DNA of 64,000 nucleotides from assembly GCA_020632635.1 (NCBI GenBank), contig JACKFE010000007.1, positions 39,886 through 103,885 of the forward strand. Reading direction: 5' to 3'. The number at the start of each line of letters is the position of its first letter. The first letter of the stretch is position 1. This DNA is from Nitrospiraceae bacterium (GTDB lineage Bacteria > Nitrospirota > Nitrospiria > Nitrospirales > UBA8639). This document shows, in pieces, positions 51,700-61,164 of the stretch. The notes under the pieces were generated by a model. That model was not told where the DNA came from and ran no database searches. It saw only the letters and a program-made list of their open reading frames with translations. Both the position numbers and the translations under genes were made by a program.

Positions 51700-54063
51700 A
51701 TGATATTTTGTTTTCGCCTTCTGATACTGCTATTCGTCACCAGTCTTCTCGCCTGCACCATGCAGGAAGTCAGGTTGGGTGAAGAACTGGAACAAAAAGG
51801 AGACTGGGACGGTGCCATCAATGCCTATCGGGATGCTCTTCGAAAACAACCGTTCAATAAGGAAATCGAACAGAAATACGAAGAGGTCAAAACCAAATCC
51901 GCCGAACAACACTTCTCTCGTGGGAGGGAATGGCTGAAAGAAGGCAAACTGGCTGAGGCTCTTCAGGAATTTCAAGTTGCCCTTGGGCTGGACCCTCAAA
52001 AACCCGAACACCATACCGCCTTGAATGATGCCTGGCGATTAAAAAATGCCAGACAAACCCTGATGGATGCCAAACAAATGGAGCATTTGGGCCGATATGA
52101 TGATGCGTTGACCCTGTATGAATCGGCTGTGGAGTTGGATCCGTCCTTAACCGACGCGGTGGAGGGCATTACTCGGGTCGTCCAGCAACAAAAAGCTGTT
52201 CAATCTATTGGAGGTTCGGCAGAACCGGTCACCCTTCGATTCCAAAATACCCGGTTAAAACAAGTCTTTGAAATTCTGGCCCGGACGGCCAGCATCGACA
52301 TTCTCTTCGACAAAGACGTGCGAGATGATCTCGTCACGATTTTCACCAAGGATACGCCCTTTGATGAGGCGCTCAACCTCATATTAACCACGAATCAATT
52401 ATTCGCAAAACGAGTGGGCCCGGATCGCCTCCTGGTCATTCCCGATACCAAGCAAAAACGGGAACAATATGAAGATCTCCAAATTCGGACGTTTTATCTA
52501 TCAAATTCCAAGGCCAAAGACATGGCCAACCTTCTCCGTACCATCTTGGAAACCAAACGGGTCTACGTCAATGAACCCATCAATACTGTAGTCATTCGCG
52601 ATGAACCCGAAAAAATCGCGTTAGCGGAGCAAATCATTCTCTCGAATGATCGGCAAGACTCGGAAGTGGTATTTGAGCTTGAAATTCTCGAAGTGAACAA
52701 AACTCAATCTCAAAAAATCGGCTTGAACTTTGCCAAACAGGCCGGATTCGGAGTCTTTCCGGACGGCACGACCTCGTTCTCAACCAGCGCACAGTTATTT
52801 AACTTCCGCAATCTTACCAGCTTGGGCCAAAATTCGTACCTCTTCACCTTCCCCAGCAGCGTCCTGCTGGATTTTTTCAAACAAGAATCCAATGCCAAAA
52901 CATTGGCCAATCCCAAGCTTCGCGTCCTGAACAATCAAAAGGCCTCCATCAATATTGGCGATAAACAACCCATTCTCTTATCCACCACCAATGTCTTACC
53001 GGGACAGGCCGCCACCGGTGCGGTGCCAACCACGTCAACCGTTACCTCGATTGAATTCAAGGATACCGGCATTAAACTAACCGTAGAACCGGTCATTCAT
53101 TTAAACAATTCGATTACCCTTCGGCTGCAAGTTGAAGTTACCCGTTTGGGTGATCGAGTAGTCTTACAGGCAGATCCAGAAATCTCCCAATTCCGGTTTG
53201 GCACCAGAACCGCAGATACCGCCTTGAATATGCGAGATGGGGAAACCGTGGTCCTCGCCGGACTCATCCAGGAAGAAGACCGGAAATCCCGCGAGGCTAT
53301 TCCGGGCATCGATGATATTCCTGGCGTGGGAGACCTGCTCAGCAATAGCAACACGGATAAAATCACCACGGAGGTGATCCTGGTCATCACACCGCATATT
53401 GTGCGAAATATTCAGCCACCCCAATTGGCCAAGCAAACTCTCTGGTCAGGAACCGCCAACCAATATAGTAATAAGCCGCTATTTTCACCCAATCACTCTC
53501 ATGCAGTGGCGATCCCTGAACAAACGAACGGGAGCATTTCCAGACCGGCAGAAGACCAAACCGCGCCACTTCCCACTGAGCCAGTCACGGATGCTGTTCC
53601 CACTGAACCCCCACCTTCCGAGCCAGAAGAAGAGAAACCGTCCCAAGCCCCGAGCTTGGCACGCCTCCAAGTTCTTCCGGCAGCTGGAACCTTTAAAATT
53701 GGCGATACGGTTCAGCTGACTCTCCAAGGACTCAGCTTCACTGACGTGGAACGCTCATCCATGGCCATTTCATTCGATCCGGCCATCCTGACGTTCAAGC
53801 AGGCCACGGAAGGCCCATTTTGGATCAGCCAGCAGGTCCCTCCAAGCCTGGCCGTATCAGCAGTTCCCAATGCCGGCCAAATCATGTTGCAAATGGGACA
53901 AGCCGGCAAACCGGTCCAAGGTGGTGGAGTGCTGGCCACTTTAACGTTCGAGGCGACGGGAGCCGGCACTTCGGACGTCAACATTCAAAACCCGACTGTC
54001 TTGGGATCGAGTGCCCAGACAGTTCCCGTGATCGCACAACATGGCAAAATTTGGGTGGAATAA
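51700..54063 (+). CDS. TPR-secretin-cohesin outer-membrane protein
   Basis: A lipoprotein signal ends LLACT (Cys19). TPR-like repeats span about 22-165 (GDWDGAINAYRDALRKQPF, GKLAEALQEFQVALGLDP, GRYDDALTLYESAVELDP). A secretin N-domain runs about 170-250, N1-like repeats to about 315, and the secretin core about 320-570 (with VVLAGLIQEEDRKSREAIPGI... near 525). A Pro/Glu linker (about 595-645) leads to a cohesin-like domain (about 650-787). Secretins form the outer-membrane channel of type II secretion and type IV pili. The cohesin domain is extra; it may bind dockerin or another partner. It heads the pilus genes that follow. Confidence 0.92.
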   Translation: MIFCFRLLILLFVTSLLACTMQEVRLGEELEQKGDWDGAINAYRDALRKQPFNKEIEQKYEEVKTKSAEQHFSRGREWLKEGKLAEALQEFQVALGLDPQKPEHHTALNDAWRLKNARQTLMDAKQMEHLGRYDDALTLYESAVELDPSLTDAVEGITRVVQQQKAVQSIGGSAEPVTLRFQNTRLKQVFEILARTASIDILFDKDVRDDLVTIFTKDTPFDEALNLILTTNQLFAKRVGPDRLLVIPDTKQKREQYEDLQIRTFYLSNSKAKDMANLLRTILETKRVYVNEPINTVVIRDEPEKIALAEQIILSNDRQDSEVVFELEILEVNKTQSQKIGLNFAKQAGFGVFPDGTTSFSTSAQLFNFRNLTSLGQNSYLFTFPSSVLLDFFKQESNAKTLANPKLRVLNNQKASINIGDKQPILLSTTNVLPGQAATGAVPTTSTVTSIEFKDTGIKLTVEPVIHLNNSITLRLQVEVTRLGDRVVLQADPEISQFRFGTRTADTALNMRDGETVVLAGLIQEEDRKSREAIPGIDDIPGVGDLLSNSNTDKITTEVILVITPHIVRNIQPPQLAKQTLWSGTANQYSNKPLFSPNHSHAVAIPEQTNGSISRPAEDQTAPLPTEPVTDAVPTEPPPSEPEEEKPSQAPSLARLQVLPAAGTFKIGDTVQLTLQGLSFTDVERSSMAISFDPAILTFKQATEGPFWISQQVPPSLAVSAVPNAGQIMLQMGQAGKPVQGGGVLATLTFEATGAGTSDVNIQNPTVLGSSAQTVPVIAQHGKIWVE

Positions 54064-54577
54064 CGAACACACCCAGCGTGGAGTCACATTTATTGAATTG
54101 CTGGTGACCCTGGTGATTATGTTTATTTTGGCCTCTGTGGCCTTGCCGTTTACCAAAGTCAGTGCCAAGCGGGCAGAAGAGCTGCAACTCCGTCAAACCT
54201 TACGTACTATTCGTACCGCCATTGATGACTTTCGACGAGATTGGGCAAGAGATGGGAGCACGTTATTGGGTCCCCTCTGCGTAAAAAATCAATTAACGTG
54301 CAAGGAGCATACGGGACTGACCGGCTATCCCAAAACCCTGGAAACCTTATTAAAAATCGAACTGACCGGGGGGGAAGCGCAAGTGGCGGAAAAGGCTTCC
54401 ATTCGGCGGTACCTCAGGGAAATTCCAATCGATCCGATGACGGACACCAAAAAATGGAAACTCCGCTGTTATCAGGATGACCCCGATGAATCCCGTTGGT
54501 GCGGTGAAGACGTATTCGATGTCCACACGGCCAGTGAGAGCGTCGGAATTAATGGAATAGCCTATCGTGACTGGTAA
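54041..54577 (+). CDS. Prepilin-type pseudopilin, GspG-like
   Basis: The prepilin site RGVTFIELLVTLVIMFILAS (about 13-32) has the Glu at mature position 5 and Phe at 3, as in GspG/PilA proteins. The conserved REIPIDPMTD near 125 is the GspG-type C-terminal motif. The protein has 178 residues and contains four cysteines (CVKNQLTC, CYQDDPDESRWC) that could form disulfides. Its start overlaps the secretin gene by 23 bp and its stop overlaps the next gene by one base (TAATG), so translation is coupled. Confidence 0.92.
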   Translation: MAKFGWNNEHTQRGVTFIELLVTLVIMFILASVALPFTKVSAKRAEELQLRQTLRTIRTAIDDFRRDWARDGSTLLGPLCVKNQLTCKEHTGLTGYPKTLETLLKIELTGGEAQVAEKASIRRYLREIPIDPMTDTKKWKLRCYQDDPDESRWCGEDVFDVHTASESVGINGIAYRDW

Positions 54578-54978
54578 TGAGACATTTTGCGGTTATGCAC
54601 AAAAAGGGCTACACTTTACTCGAACTCATGATTGTTGTGGCCATTGTAGGCATTTTAGTCACACTGGCCATTCCGACATTTCAACAATCGGCCATGAAGG
54701 CTAAGGAAGCGGCACTAAAACAAAATTTATTCACCATGCGGGCCGTCATCGATCAATATTATGCAGACCGTGGAGACTATCCTTCCAGTTTGGATGCCTT
54801 GGTGGAAGCCAAGTACCTCCGCGAGATCCCTGTGGATCCATTGACCAAGTCCAATTCCACATGGACGACCATTTATGAAGATCAGGAGGAGGGCGACGAT
54901 TCTCCGGCTGGAATCTATGATGTCAAAAGTGGGAGTGACGAAGCGGCATTGGACGGCACTCCCTACAAAGAATGGTAG
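54577..54978 (+). CDS. Prepilin-type pseudopilin, GspG-like (major type)
   Basis: The prepilin site KKGYTLLELMIVVAIVGILV has Glu at mature position 5. The rest matches GspG: DQYYADRGDYPSSLDALVEAKYLREIPVDPLTKS. The 133 residues match the major pseudopilin. It should polymerise into the short filament that works with the ATPase and secretin. It lies between a longer pseudopilin and the LysM protein and starts in the TAATG overlap. Confidence 0.93.
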   Translation: MRHFAVMHKKGYTLLELMIVVAIVGILVTLAIPTFQQSAMKAKEAALKQNLFTMRAVIDQYYADRGDYPSSLDALVEAKYLREIPVDPLTKSNSTWTTIYEDQEEGDDSPAGIYDVKSGSDEAALDGTPYKEW

Positions 54979-54986
54979 GTACAATT

Positions 54987-55904
54987 ATGACACGTTCTCA
55001 TTCATTTCCCATTTTTCTTGGTAGCTGCGTTATCTTACTGCTGGGAGCCTGCGTCCATAAACCCGTTAAGCCCGACGCAGAGCCAGCCCCCATGGCGCAA
55101 ATGGCTCCTCCCCCACCGCAAACCGTGCTCCTCCAGGAAGCCCGATCCGAAGCCGAGCAATTACGCGCGGAATTGGCTTCCCTCAAAATCCTCATGGCCA
55201 AGCAAGCCGGGGAATTACGGACTCTTCAAGAGCAAGGTCAAGGGGTCCAAAAACGCGAGCAGGAGCGAGGGATCGAAATCCAGAATATTCGTTCTGAATT
55301 AATGGCTTCTCAGAGTGAGCGCGATCAGTTACACCGCCGTAATATGGAGCTGGAAGGACAAATTGGAGGATTGGCCAATACCAACCAATTGGTGACGGAA
55401 ATTCAAACGTTGAGGACATCCTTTCAACAAATGATGGCCAATCTCAAAACTCTGAGTTCCGACCTGACTCTCATCAAAAAAGCCATGCATGTCACGACCA
55501 ACAGCCCGAAGGCGCAACAGACCGCGTTACCTCACCAGGCACCCAGTCCGTCGGGACCATCCGGCGCAGACCACCCGAATTCTCATGGACAAGTGGTCAT
55601 TCAAGAAGGAGACACGCTCTGGAAATTGGCCAATCGATACCACGTATCCATCGACCAATTGAAAGATTGGAACCACCTGTCCTCTGATCTCATTATGACC
55701 GGACTTCGCTTACGAGTCGTCGCGCCGGATACGACACAAGAAGCGCTCAGCAGTCCGGATCCCAAATTAACAAACGTAGAGGCTCCGGTTCAGGCAGAAG
55801 CCAAGGCGGCGCCTCTCAAGAATCACACTCCCGATCAACAGCTGACAACCACTCCGGGACAAACGGAAACCAAAAATTTGCTTTCCGTCTCGACCCCCAA
55901 ATGA
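54987..55904 (+). CDS. LysM-domain lipoprotein with coiled coil
   Basis: The signal ends LLGAC (Cys about 18). A coiled coil covers about 45-160 (RSEAEQLRAELASLKILMAK...ERDQLHRRNMELEG). A single LysM motif (VVIQEGDTLWKLANRYHVSI) lies near 203-245 and a Pro/Thr tail follows. LysM binds peptidoglycan, so the protein may fix the pilus-like machine to the wall. The ATG at 54987 is preferred; an ATG 15 bp earlier overlaps the previous gene by 7 bp. It lies inside the secretion operon. Confidence 0.87.
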   Translation: MTRSHSFPIFLGSCVILLLGACVHKPVKPDAEPAPMAQMAPPPPQTVLLQEARSEAEQLRAELASLKILMAKQAGELRTLQEQGQGVQKREQERGIEIQNIRSELMASQSERDQLHRRNMELEGQIGGLANTNQLVTEIQTLRTSFQQMMANLKTLSSDLTLIKKAMHVTTNSPKAQQTALPHQAPSPSGPSGADHPNSHGQVVIQEGDTLWKLANRYHVSIDQLKDWNHLSSDLIMTGLRLRVVAPDTTQEALSSPDPKLTNVEAPVQAEAKAAPLKNHTPDQQLTTTPGQTETKNLLSVSTPK

Positions 55905-55919
55905 AAGTGACGTACACTC

Positions 55920-57128
55920 GTGTCACGGTTTCATTATAAAGCGGCCAGGGCAGATGGCACCATCATTGAAAACGACATTGAAGGGGAAACGGAACGGGGT
56001 ATTCGAACACAACTAGAAGGCCAAGGCCTGCTAATCCTCAATCTGAGTGGATCAGAAATTCGGGCCCTGCCGCGATTCTCAACCTCCCGAAAGCGAGGGT
56101 TGTCCCTCCGTGAATTTCTCATTTTCAATCAAGAATTTTTGGCTTTGGTGAAAGCCGGACTGCCCATGTTGCGATGCTTCGATCTCCTAGCCGAACGGTC
56201 CACCCAAGCAGCTTTTCATCAAGCCCTTCAAGGGGTCAGAGAAAGCATTCGCGGCGGTGCGGCCATCTCTGAAGCCATGGCTCAGCATACCCATTTTTTT
56301 CCCGAACTCTATCAGGCTTCAGTCCGGTCTGGAGAACAAGCGGGCAATCTACCAGAAGTTCTCTCGCGCTATATTTCCTACCTAAAATTGCTGATCGGCG
56401 TCCGCGAAAAGGTCCTGCGAGCCCTGGCCTATCCGGCCTTTTTAGTCGTATTCGGCTTTGGCGTGGTCGGATTTTTATTGGCCTATGTGCTGCCCAGCTT
56501 TTCCGATGTCTATTCGGAAAGCCGTGTGGAACTCCCTTGGGCAACCCAAATGTTACTGAACTTTATTAATTCTGCCTCAACCTGGTTGCCCATTCTGCTT
56601 GTCGGATTGGCGGTGAGCATCGGCACGTTTGCCTGGTGGCGAACCACCCCCTCCGGCAAATGGAAACTCGACCAAATCATGCTTCAGGTTCCTCTTTTGG
56701 GTGACATTATCCTCAAAAATCAGGCTATTCGACTCACCCGGACTCTCGCCACCATTCTCGCCGGGGGCATTCCCTTACTCACCGCGCTCCAAATCACGGG
56801 GAAGGCCATGACGAATATGGTCCTGGCCCATGGCATTCAATCGGCGATTGCACAGGTTCGCGAGGGAAACAGTTTATCAAATGCGCTGAAACGAGGGGGC
56901 TTTCTTCCTCGAATGACGGTGGAAATGATTGAAGTGGGAGAAACCACTGGTTCGTTGGAAACCATGCTGCTGGAAGTTGCTGAATTTCATGAAGGCGAAT
57001 TGGACTTGCAATTATCGCGGCTCACGACCTGGATCGAACCCTTGCTGCTGGTTCTCATGGGCATTCTCGTAGGGGGTATCGTCATTATCATGTATTTACC
57101 TATTTTCCAACTGGCCGGAACCACCTAA
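55920..57128 (+). CDS. gspF: Type II secretion/pilus inner-membrane platform protein
   Basis: This GspF/PilC protein is the inner-membrane platform that couples the ATPase to pilin assembly. The N-terminal FHYKAARADG is family-typical, two GspF domains lie about 60-185 and 265-390, and three membrane helices sit near 170, 220 and 378. The end (GIVIIMYLPIFQLAGT) is the family signature. It begins with GTG. Length 402 is usual. It could equally be named pilC. Confidence 0.95.
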   Translation: MSRFHYKAARADGTIIENDIEGETERGIRTQLEGQGLLILNLSGSEIRALPRFSTSRKRGLSLREFLIFNQEFLALVKAGLPMLRCFDLLAERSTQAAFHQALQGVRESIRGGAAISEAMAQHTHFFPELYQASVRSGEQAGNLPEVLSRYISYLKLLIGVREKVLRALAYPAFLVVFGFGVVGFLLAYVLPSFSDVYSESRVELPWATQMLLNFINSASTWLPILLVGLAVSIGTFAWWRTTPSGKWKLDQIMLQVPLLGDIILKNQAIRLTRTLATILAGGIPLLTALQITGKAMTNMVLAHGIQSAIAQVREGNSLSNALKRGGFLPRMTVEMIEVGETTGSLETMLLEVAEFHEGELDLQLSRLTTWIEPLLLVLMGILVGGIVIIMYLPIFQLAGTT

Positions 57129-57156
57129 ACCTCATGTCGAGGGGTACAATACCATT

Positions 57157-58884
57157 ATGACCACTCCAGTCAAACGCATCGGATTTGATGATCTCCTGGT
57201 CAAAAAAGGCTTGGTATCGGAACGGGAAAAGCAAAACCTTCAGGAAGCCGCGCGCGCCTCGAATCAGACCGTGACGGCGCTTTTGCTGGAGCGAGGGACC
57301 CTGACGGAACCCATCATCGGCCAAGTTCTCGCCGATCAATATGGATTACCCTGGAACGATTTACGTGAGTTCCGTATTCCCACCACCTTGATGAAAATCA
57401 TCCCGATCGAACTGATGCATCGATACGGATTCGTTCCCATAGACCAAGAAGACGATGTCCTGACTATCGCGATTGCCGACCCCCAAAATCTTCGCATGAT
57501 TGATGAGCTGGAGCATGAATTGGGGTATGAGCTTCGCCTGGTGGTGTCATCCAAGTCCGCCATTCAAGATGCGTTGGGGAATAGTGAGGGAAACAGCCAA
57601 GTCCTGACCCGGATCAAGGCCGAGTTGGATCCGGTATTAATCAAGGAAGATGAAAAGGGAGAGGAAGTGCTGTCGGTGGAGAGGATTACGCAGGACCTCT
57701 CTCCGGTGGTCAAACTTGTCAATACCATCATCCTTACCGCGCTACAAAAACATGCCAGTGATATTCATATTGAACCAACCGAACGGTCGGTGGAAGTCAA
57801 ATTCCGAATTGACGGTGTGCTGTATCTGGCCATGGATCCGTTTGATGCCGGCATTCATGGGTCACTCATTTCCCGGTTAAAAATCATGTCCGAGTTGGAT
57901 ATTGCGGAACGGCGCATTCCCCAAGACGGCCGCTTTAAAATGCTGGTCAATCAACGCACGATCGACTTTCGTGTCTCGATTTTACCGAGTGTTTATGGAG
58001 AATCGGTGGTCATCCGGATTTTGGATAAACAGCACGTCTCGGCCGGAGTGCAAGGCTTACGGCTGGAAGCGCTTGGCTATACAGGAGAAGACCTGGCGCG
58101 GTTTCGACGGGCGATCATTCGTCCCTATGGCATGGTGCTGGTTACCGGCCCAACAGGAAGCGGAAAAACAACGACGCTCTATGCCGCCCTCAATGAAGTC
58201 CACTCCGACGAAGATAAAATCATCACTATTGAAGACCCGGTGGAATACCAATTGAAAGGGATCGTACAAATTCCCGTCAACGAGAAAAAGGGGCTCACGT
58301 TTGCAAGAGGCCTGCGCTCCATCTTACGTCATGACCCTGACAAAATCATGGTGGGAGAAATTCGCGATTTGGAAACCGCGCAAATTGCCATTCAATCGGC
58401 ATTGACCGGCCATTTGGTCTTCACCACCGTTCATGCCAACAATGCCTTTGACGTCATCAGCCGTTTCGTCAATATGGGCATTGAGCCCTACAACTTTGTG
58501 ACGTCTCTCAGCTGCATTTTGGCCCAACGCTTGGTGCGCTCCATTTGTCAGGCCTGCCGAGTGCCGATTCAAATTCATCCCGACCAGTGCCAGGAATCCG
58601 GAATTGACTATGACGCCGTCAAACATGTGACCTTTTACGAGGGCAAAGGGTGCCATGAATGCAATGGCTTGGGATTTCGGGGGCGCAAGGCCATTACAGA
58701 ATTTGTCGATATGACCGATTCCATTAAGGAAATGATTCTCCATGGCAAATCGTCCTCGGAAATTCGCGTAGCGGCCATGGCCCAAGGGATGACCAGCCTC
58801 CGGCAAGCGGCTTTGGAAAAAGTGTTTCGAGGAGAAACCACGTTAAAAGAAATCAATCGTGTGACACCCATTGAGGAAACCTGA
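57157..58884 (+). CDS. gspE: Type II secretion/pilus assembly ATPase
   Basis: This PilB/GspE ATPase drives pilin polymerisation. An MshEN/GSPII_E N-terminal domain covers about 20-150. The Walker A GPTGSGKTTTLYAAL lies near 330, the Asp box (ITIEDPVEYQL) near 355, the Walker B IMVGEIRDLETA near 395, the His box (HLVFTTVHANNAF) near 421, and a tetracysteine zinc motif (CQACRV...CHECNGLGF) near 465-510. Length 575 is normal. Its last base is shared with the start of the next gene. It could equally be named pilB. Confidence 0.96.
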   Translation: MTTPVKRIGFDDLLVKKGLVSEREKQNLQEAARASNQTVTALLLERGTLTEPIIGQVLADQYGLPWNDLREFRIPTTLMKIIPIELMHRYGFVPIDQEDDVLTIAIADPQNLRMIDELEHELGYELRLVVSSKSAIQDALGNSEGNSQVLTRIKAELDPVLIKEDEKGEEVLSVERITQDLSPVVKLVNTIILTALQKHASDIHIEPTERSVEVKFRIDGVLYLAMDPFDAGIHGSLISRLKIMSELDIAERRIPQDGRFKMLVNQRTIDFRVSILPSVYGESVVIRILDKQHVSAGVQGLRLEALGYTGEDLARFRRAIIRPYGMVLVTGPTGSGKTTTLYAALNEVHSDEDKIITIEDPVEYQLKGIVQIPVNEKKGLTFARGLRSILRHDPDKIMVGEIRDLETAQIAIQSALTGHLVFTTVHANNAFDVISRFVNMGIEPYNFVTSLSCILAQRLVRSICQACRVPIQIHPDQCQESGIDYDAVKHVTFYEGKGCHECNGLGFRGRKAITEFVDMTDSIKEMILHGKSSSEIRVAAMAQGMTSLRQAALEKVFRGETTLKEINRVTPIEET

Positions 58885-59981
58885 TGAACCTGTTGCCTCT
58901 CAGCAATCCCCACGGAGGACTCTCCATATCCGAGGAAGCTCTCTGCCTGGTGGAAATGAATCATGGCTGGCGGCATCGGTCATTCAAACAGGTGACTCGA
59001 ATCCCTCTATCGAGCGGATTACTCAAACTTTCTTCGGCAAAACCCAACATTCTTCAACTCACGGAATTTAAAGATCAATTGCGGCAGATTAGGCAGTCCA
59101 AGCGCACTCCTCTCCCCGTTGCCGTCAGCTTGCCGGATTTGTGTGCGCGAACGACCATCTTTGAATTTTCTCATTTCCCCAAAAAAGTGGCGGAACAACG
59201 CGCCTTGCTCACGTGGCGATTTCAACAAGATTTAAAATTAGACACCTCCCAATCACGTTTAGCCTACGGGGTGTATGCCCCACTCCCAAGAGCAGACAGC
59301 CAAGCGCCTCACAATCCTGATCGGGTCCTCGTCTTAGCCGCCGCCATTCGAAATGAAGTGGTGGAACAATTCGAACAGGCATGTATGGATGTCGACTTGC
59401 TGCCGATTTCCGTGGGCGTGGCCGGATTGGACATTTTTGATGCATACCAAGCCACCATGCAGGATATTCTCGAGGCCGGCCAGCGCCGGACACTCACCTC
59501 GTTTCCAGGGGGCCTCTTTCTGTACTTAAGTCATTGGGGATTTTCCTTCATGGCCTTTAAAGATGGATGTCCCCAATTCCTGCGCACCAAAGCGATTACC
59601 ATTCGAAAAGATACCCAAGAAATACCGTCGTCCTCTGATGATCAAGTCGGACAATCCCCCTATCCCCACTACACCATCATGAAAGTGACGAAAGAAATTC
59701 TTGCCACCATTCAATATTACCTGGAATCTTTTCCCCTTGAAGCACCCCTCCCAGCCACACTCAACCTGTTTATGATTACCGATCTGGACCAGAGCGCCAG
59801 CCTCTTGCCATCAGGGGAACAATTCAACCAGACCTTTCAGGCGTGCAATTATCAAGAAACCCGGCTTCAAGTGACCCCGCTGTCTCCGGCTGACCTCCTG
59901 AACCCCAAACGATCACTCACCCTCTCCGAACATGAAGCAGGAGCCGCCCTTCCCGGCTACGCCCGACTGAGGGTCGCCTAA
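58884..59981 (+). CDS. PilM-like actin-fold assembly protein (divergent)
   Basis: Position directly after the ATPase and before PilN/O/P-like genes marks it as the PilM/GspL-cytoplasmic equivalent. The sequence is divergent: ISEEALCLVEMNHG near 13 and KTPLPVAVSLPDLCARTTIFEFSHFPKK near 75 match the PilM pattern of phosphate-1-like strand and the SVP segment only loosely. Length 365 fits PilM (about 350). It should be cytoplasmic and bind the N-terminus of the PilN-like protein. Overlap is one base at each end. Confidence 0.78.
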   Translation: MNLLPLSNPHGGLSISEEALCLVEMNHGWRHRSFKQVTRIPLSSGLLKLSSAKPNILQLTEFKDQLRQIRQSKRTPLPVAVSLPDLCARTTIFEFSHFPKKVAEQRALLTWRFQQDLKLDTSQSRLAYGVYAPLPRADSQAPHNPDRVLVLAAAIRNEVVEQFEQACMDVDLLPISVGVAGLDIFDAYQATMQDILEAGQRRTLTSFPGGLFLYLSHWGFSFMAFKDGCPQFLRTKAITIRKDTQEIPSSSDDQVGQSPYPHYTIMKVTKEILATIQYYLESFPLEAPLPATLNLFMITDLDQSASLLPSGEQFNQTFQACNYQETRLQVTPLSPADLLNPKRSLTLSEHEAGAALPGYARLRVA

Positions 59982-60595
59982 TGGTACCGCGTATACACAT
60001 GAATCTGTCCGCTCCGGGAGTGAATTATCTCCTGCTCACACAATGGGCGCTTTTGCTCCTCACCGTAGGAGCCCTCACCGTTACGGGAATGTTCTGGTGG
60101 ACCGGATCTACCCTGAATCGACAGATCGACCAACTCGCCGAACAGGTCACGACCTTAACCTTCGCCAATGAACAATTCGTTGCCCAAGCCGGTCGTGACA
60201 ATATCGACCTTTCCCCTGCAGCCATCACGGGAATTCCCAAACAGATTGCCTTCGTCAAACAACTGCGAACGCGAGTGGGATTTTCCTGGACACAATTGCT
60301 GGCAGACCTGGAGGCGGCAGTCCCACCGACCATCTCCATGGATGCGATTTCCTTGGATGATAAAACCCAGACCATTCAATTGCAGGGGTCGGCTCAATCT
60401 CTGGAAGGATTGAATCGTCTCATTCATCAACTGGAAAAACATCAAGCTTTTGAACATGTCATTCTGGGACAACACGCCACCAAAAAACACAAAGATTCCC
60501 TGAAAGAATCCTATGTGGTGTTTTCCCTCAAAGTGACGTACCGGCCCCAGGCGTATCTGTCGCTGGCCAACGAGAGAACAGGGACTCCACAATGA
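59981..60595 (+). CDS. PilN-like inner-membrane assembly protein
   Basis: A short cytoplasmic start (MNLSAPGVN near 7) contains a PilN-like conserved Asn/Leu stretch. It is followed by one membrane helix (about 20-40), a coiled coil (LNRQIDQLAEQVTTL) and a periplasmic domain with VGFSWTQLLADLEAAVPPTI near 98, typical of PilN (fimbrial assembly family). The 204 residues are usual. The start overlaps the previous stop (TAATG). Confidence 0.85.
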   Translation: MVPRIHMNLSAPGVNYLLLTQWALLLLTVGALTVTGMFWWTGSTLNRQIDQLAEQVTTLTFANEQFVAQAGRDNIDLSPAAITGIPKQIAFVKQLRTRVGFSWTQLLADLEAAVPPTISMDAISLDDKTQTIQLQGSAQSLEGLNRLIHQLEKHQAFEHVILGQHATKKHKDSLKESYVVFSLKVTYRPQAYLSLANERTGTPQ

Positions 60596-61164
60596 TGAAA
60601 GTACACATTCTTCAAGAATCCAAGACAACCTTAAAACTCTCGCAATACCTTATCCCGATGCTGGGTATCACCTGCCTGGCCGTGGTGTCGACGTTGGCCA
60701 CCTTTGGCATGACCTTCTATCCGGCAAAAGCCCGATTGGAACAGACCCAAGCACTCCATCAGGCCGCCCAACAGACTCAAGTGCAGACCCAGACAGCCAA
60801 ACAGACCCAGGAAATCCTGGCCTCCACCTGGAAAGCCCTACCTCAATACCGGGAATTTACGGACCTCAGCCTGGAAATTGCTGACTTAGCACAACGTAAC
60901 CATGTCAATGTCCCAGGGATGGGATATGATTTTAAGCCCTTGGGTAACCCAATAGGCACCAAAGGCACCTTTGCCTTCGAAGCGGAAGGGGATTATGAAG
61001 CCCTCCGGAAATTCATTTATGAACTTGAAAAACGGTGGCCGTATCTTTTTATCGAAAAACTGTCCGCGGAAGACTCGAAAAAACACAATAGCGTGATTTT
61101 CAAACTCACCGTCTCCACGTTTTTGAAAGAATCCCCGGAATTGCCTAAGAAGAAGACGATCTAA
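60592..61164 (+). CDS. PilO-like inner-membrane assembly protein
   Basis: One membrane helix lies near 20-43, followed by a coiled coil rich in Gln (about 50-85) and a small alpha/beta domain (FAFEAEGDYEALRKFIYELEKRWPYLFIEKL, about 123-155) like the ferredoxin-like domain of PilO. The 190 residues match. It pairs with the PilN-like protein in the periplasmic alignment complex. Its start overlaps the preceding gene by 4 bp. Confidence 0.83.
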   Translation: MMKVHILQESKTTLKLSQYLIPMLGITCLAVVSTLATFGMTFYPAKARLEQTQALHQAAQQTQVQTQTAKQTQEILASTWKALPQYREFTDLSLEIADLAQRNHVNVPGMGYDFKPLGNPIGTKGTFAFEAEGDYEALRKFIYELEKRWPYLFIEKLSAEDSKKHNSVIFKLTVSTFLKESPELPKKKTI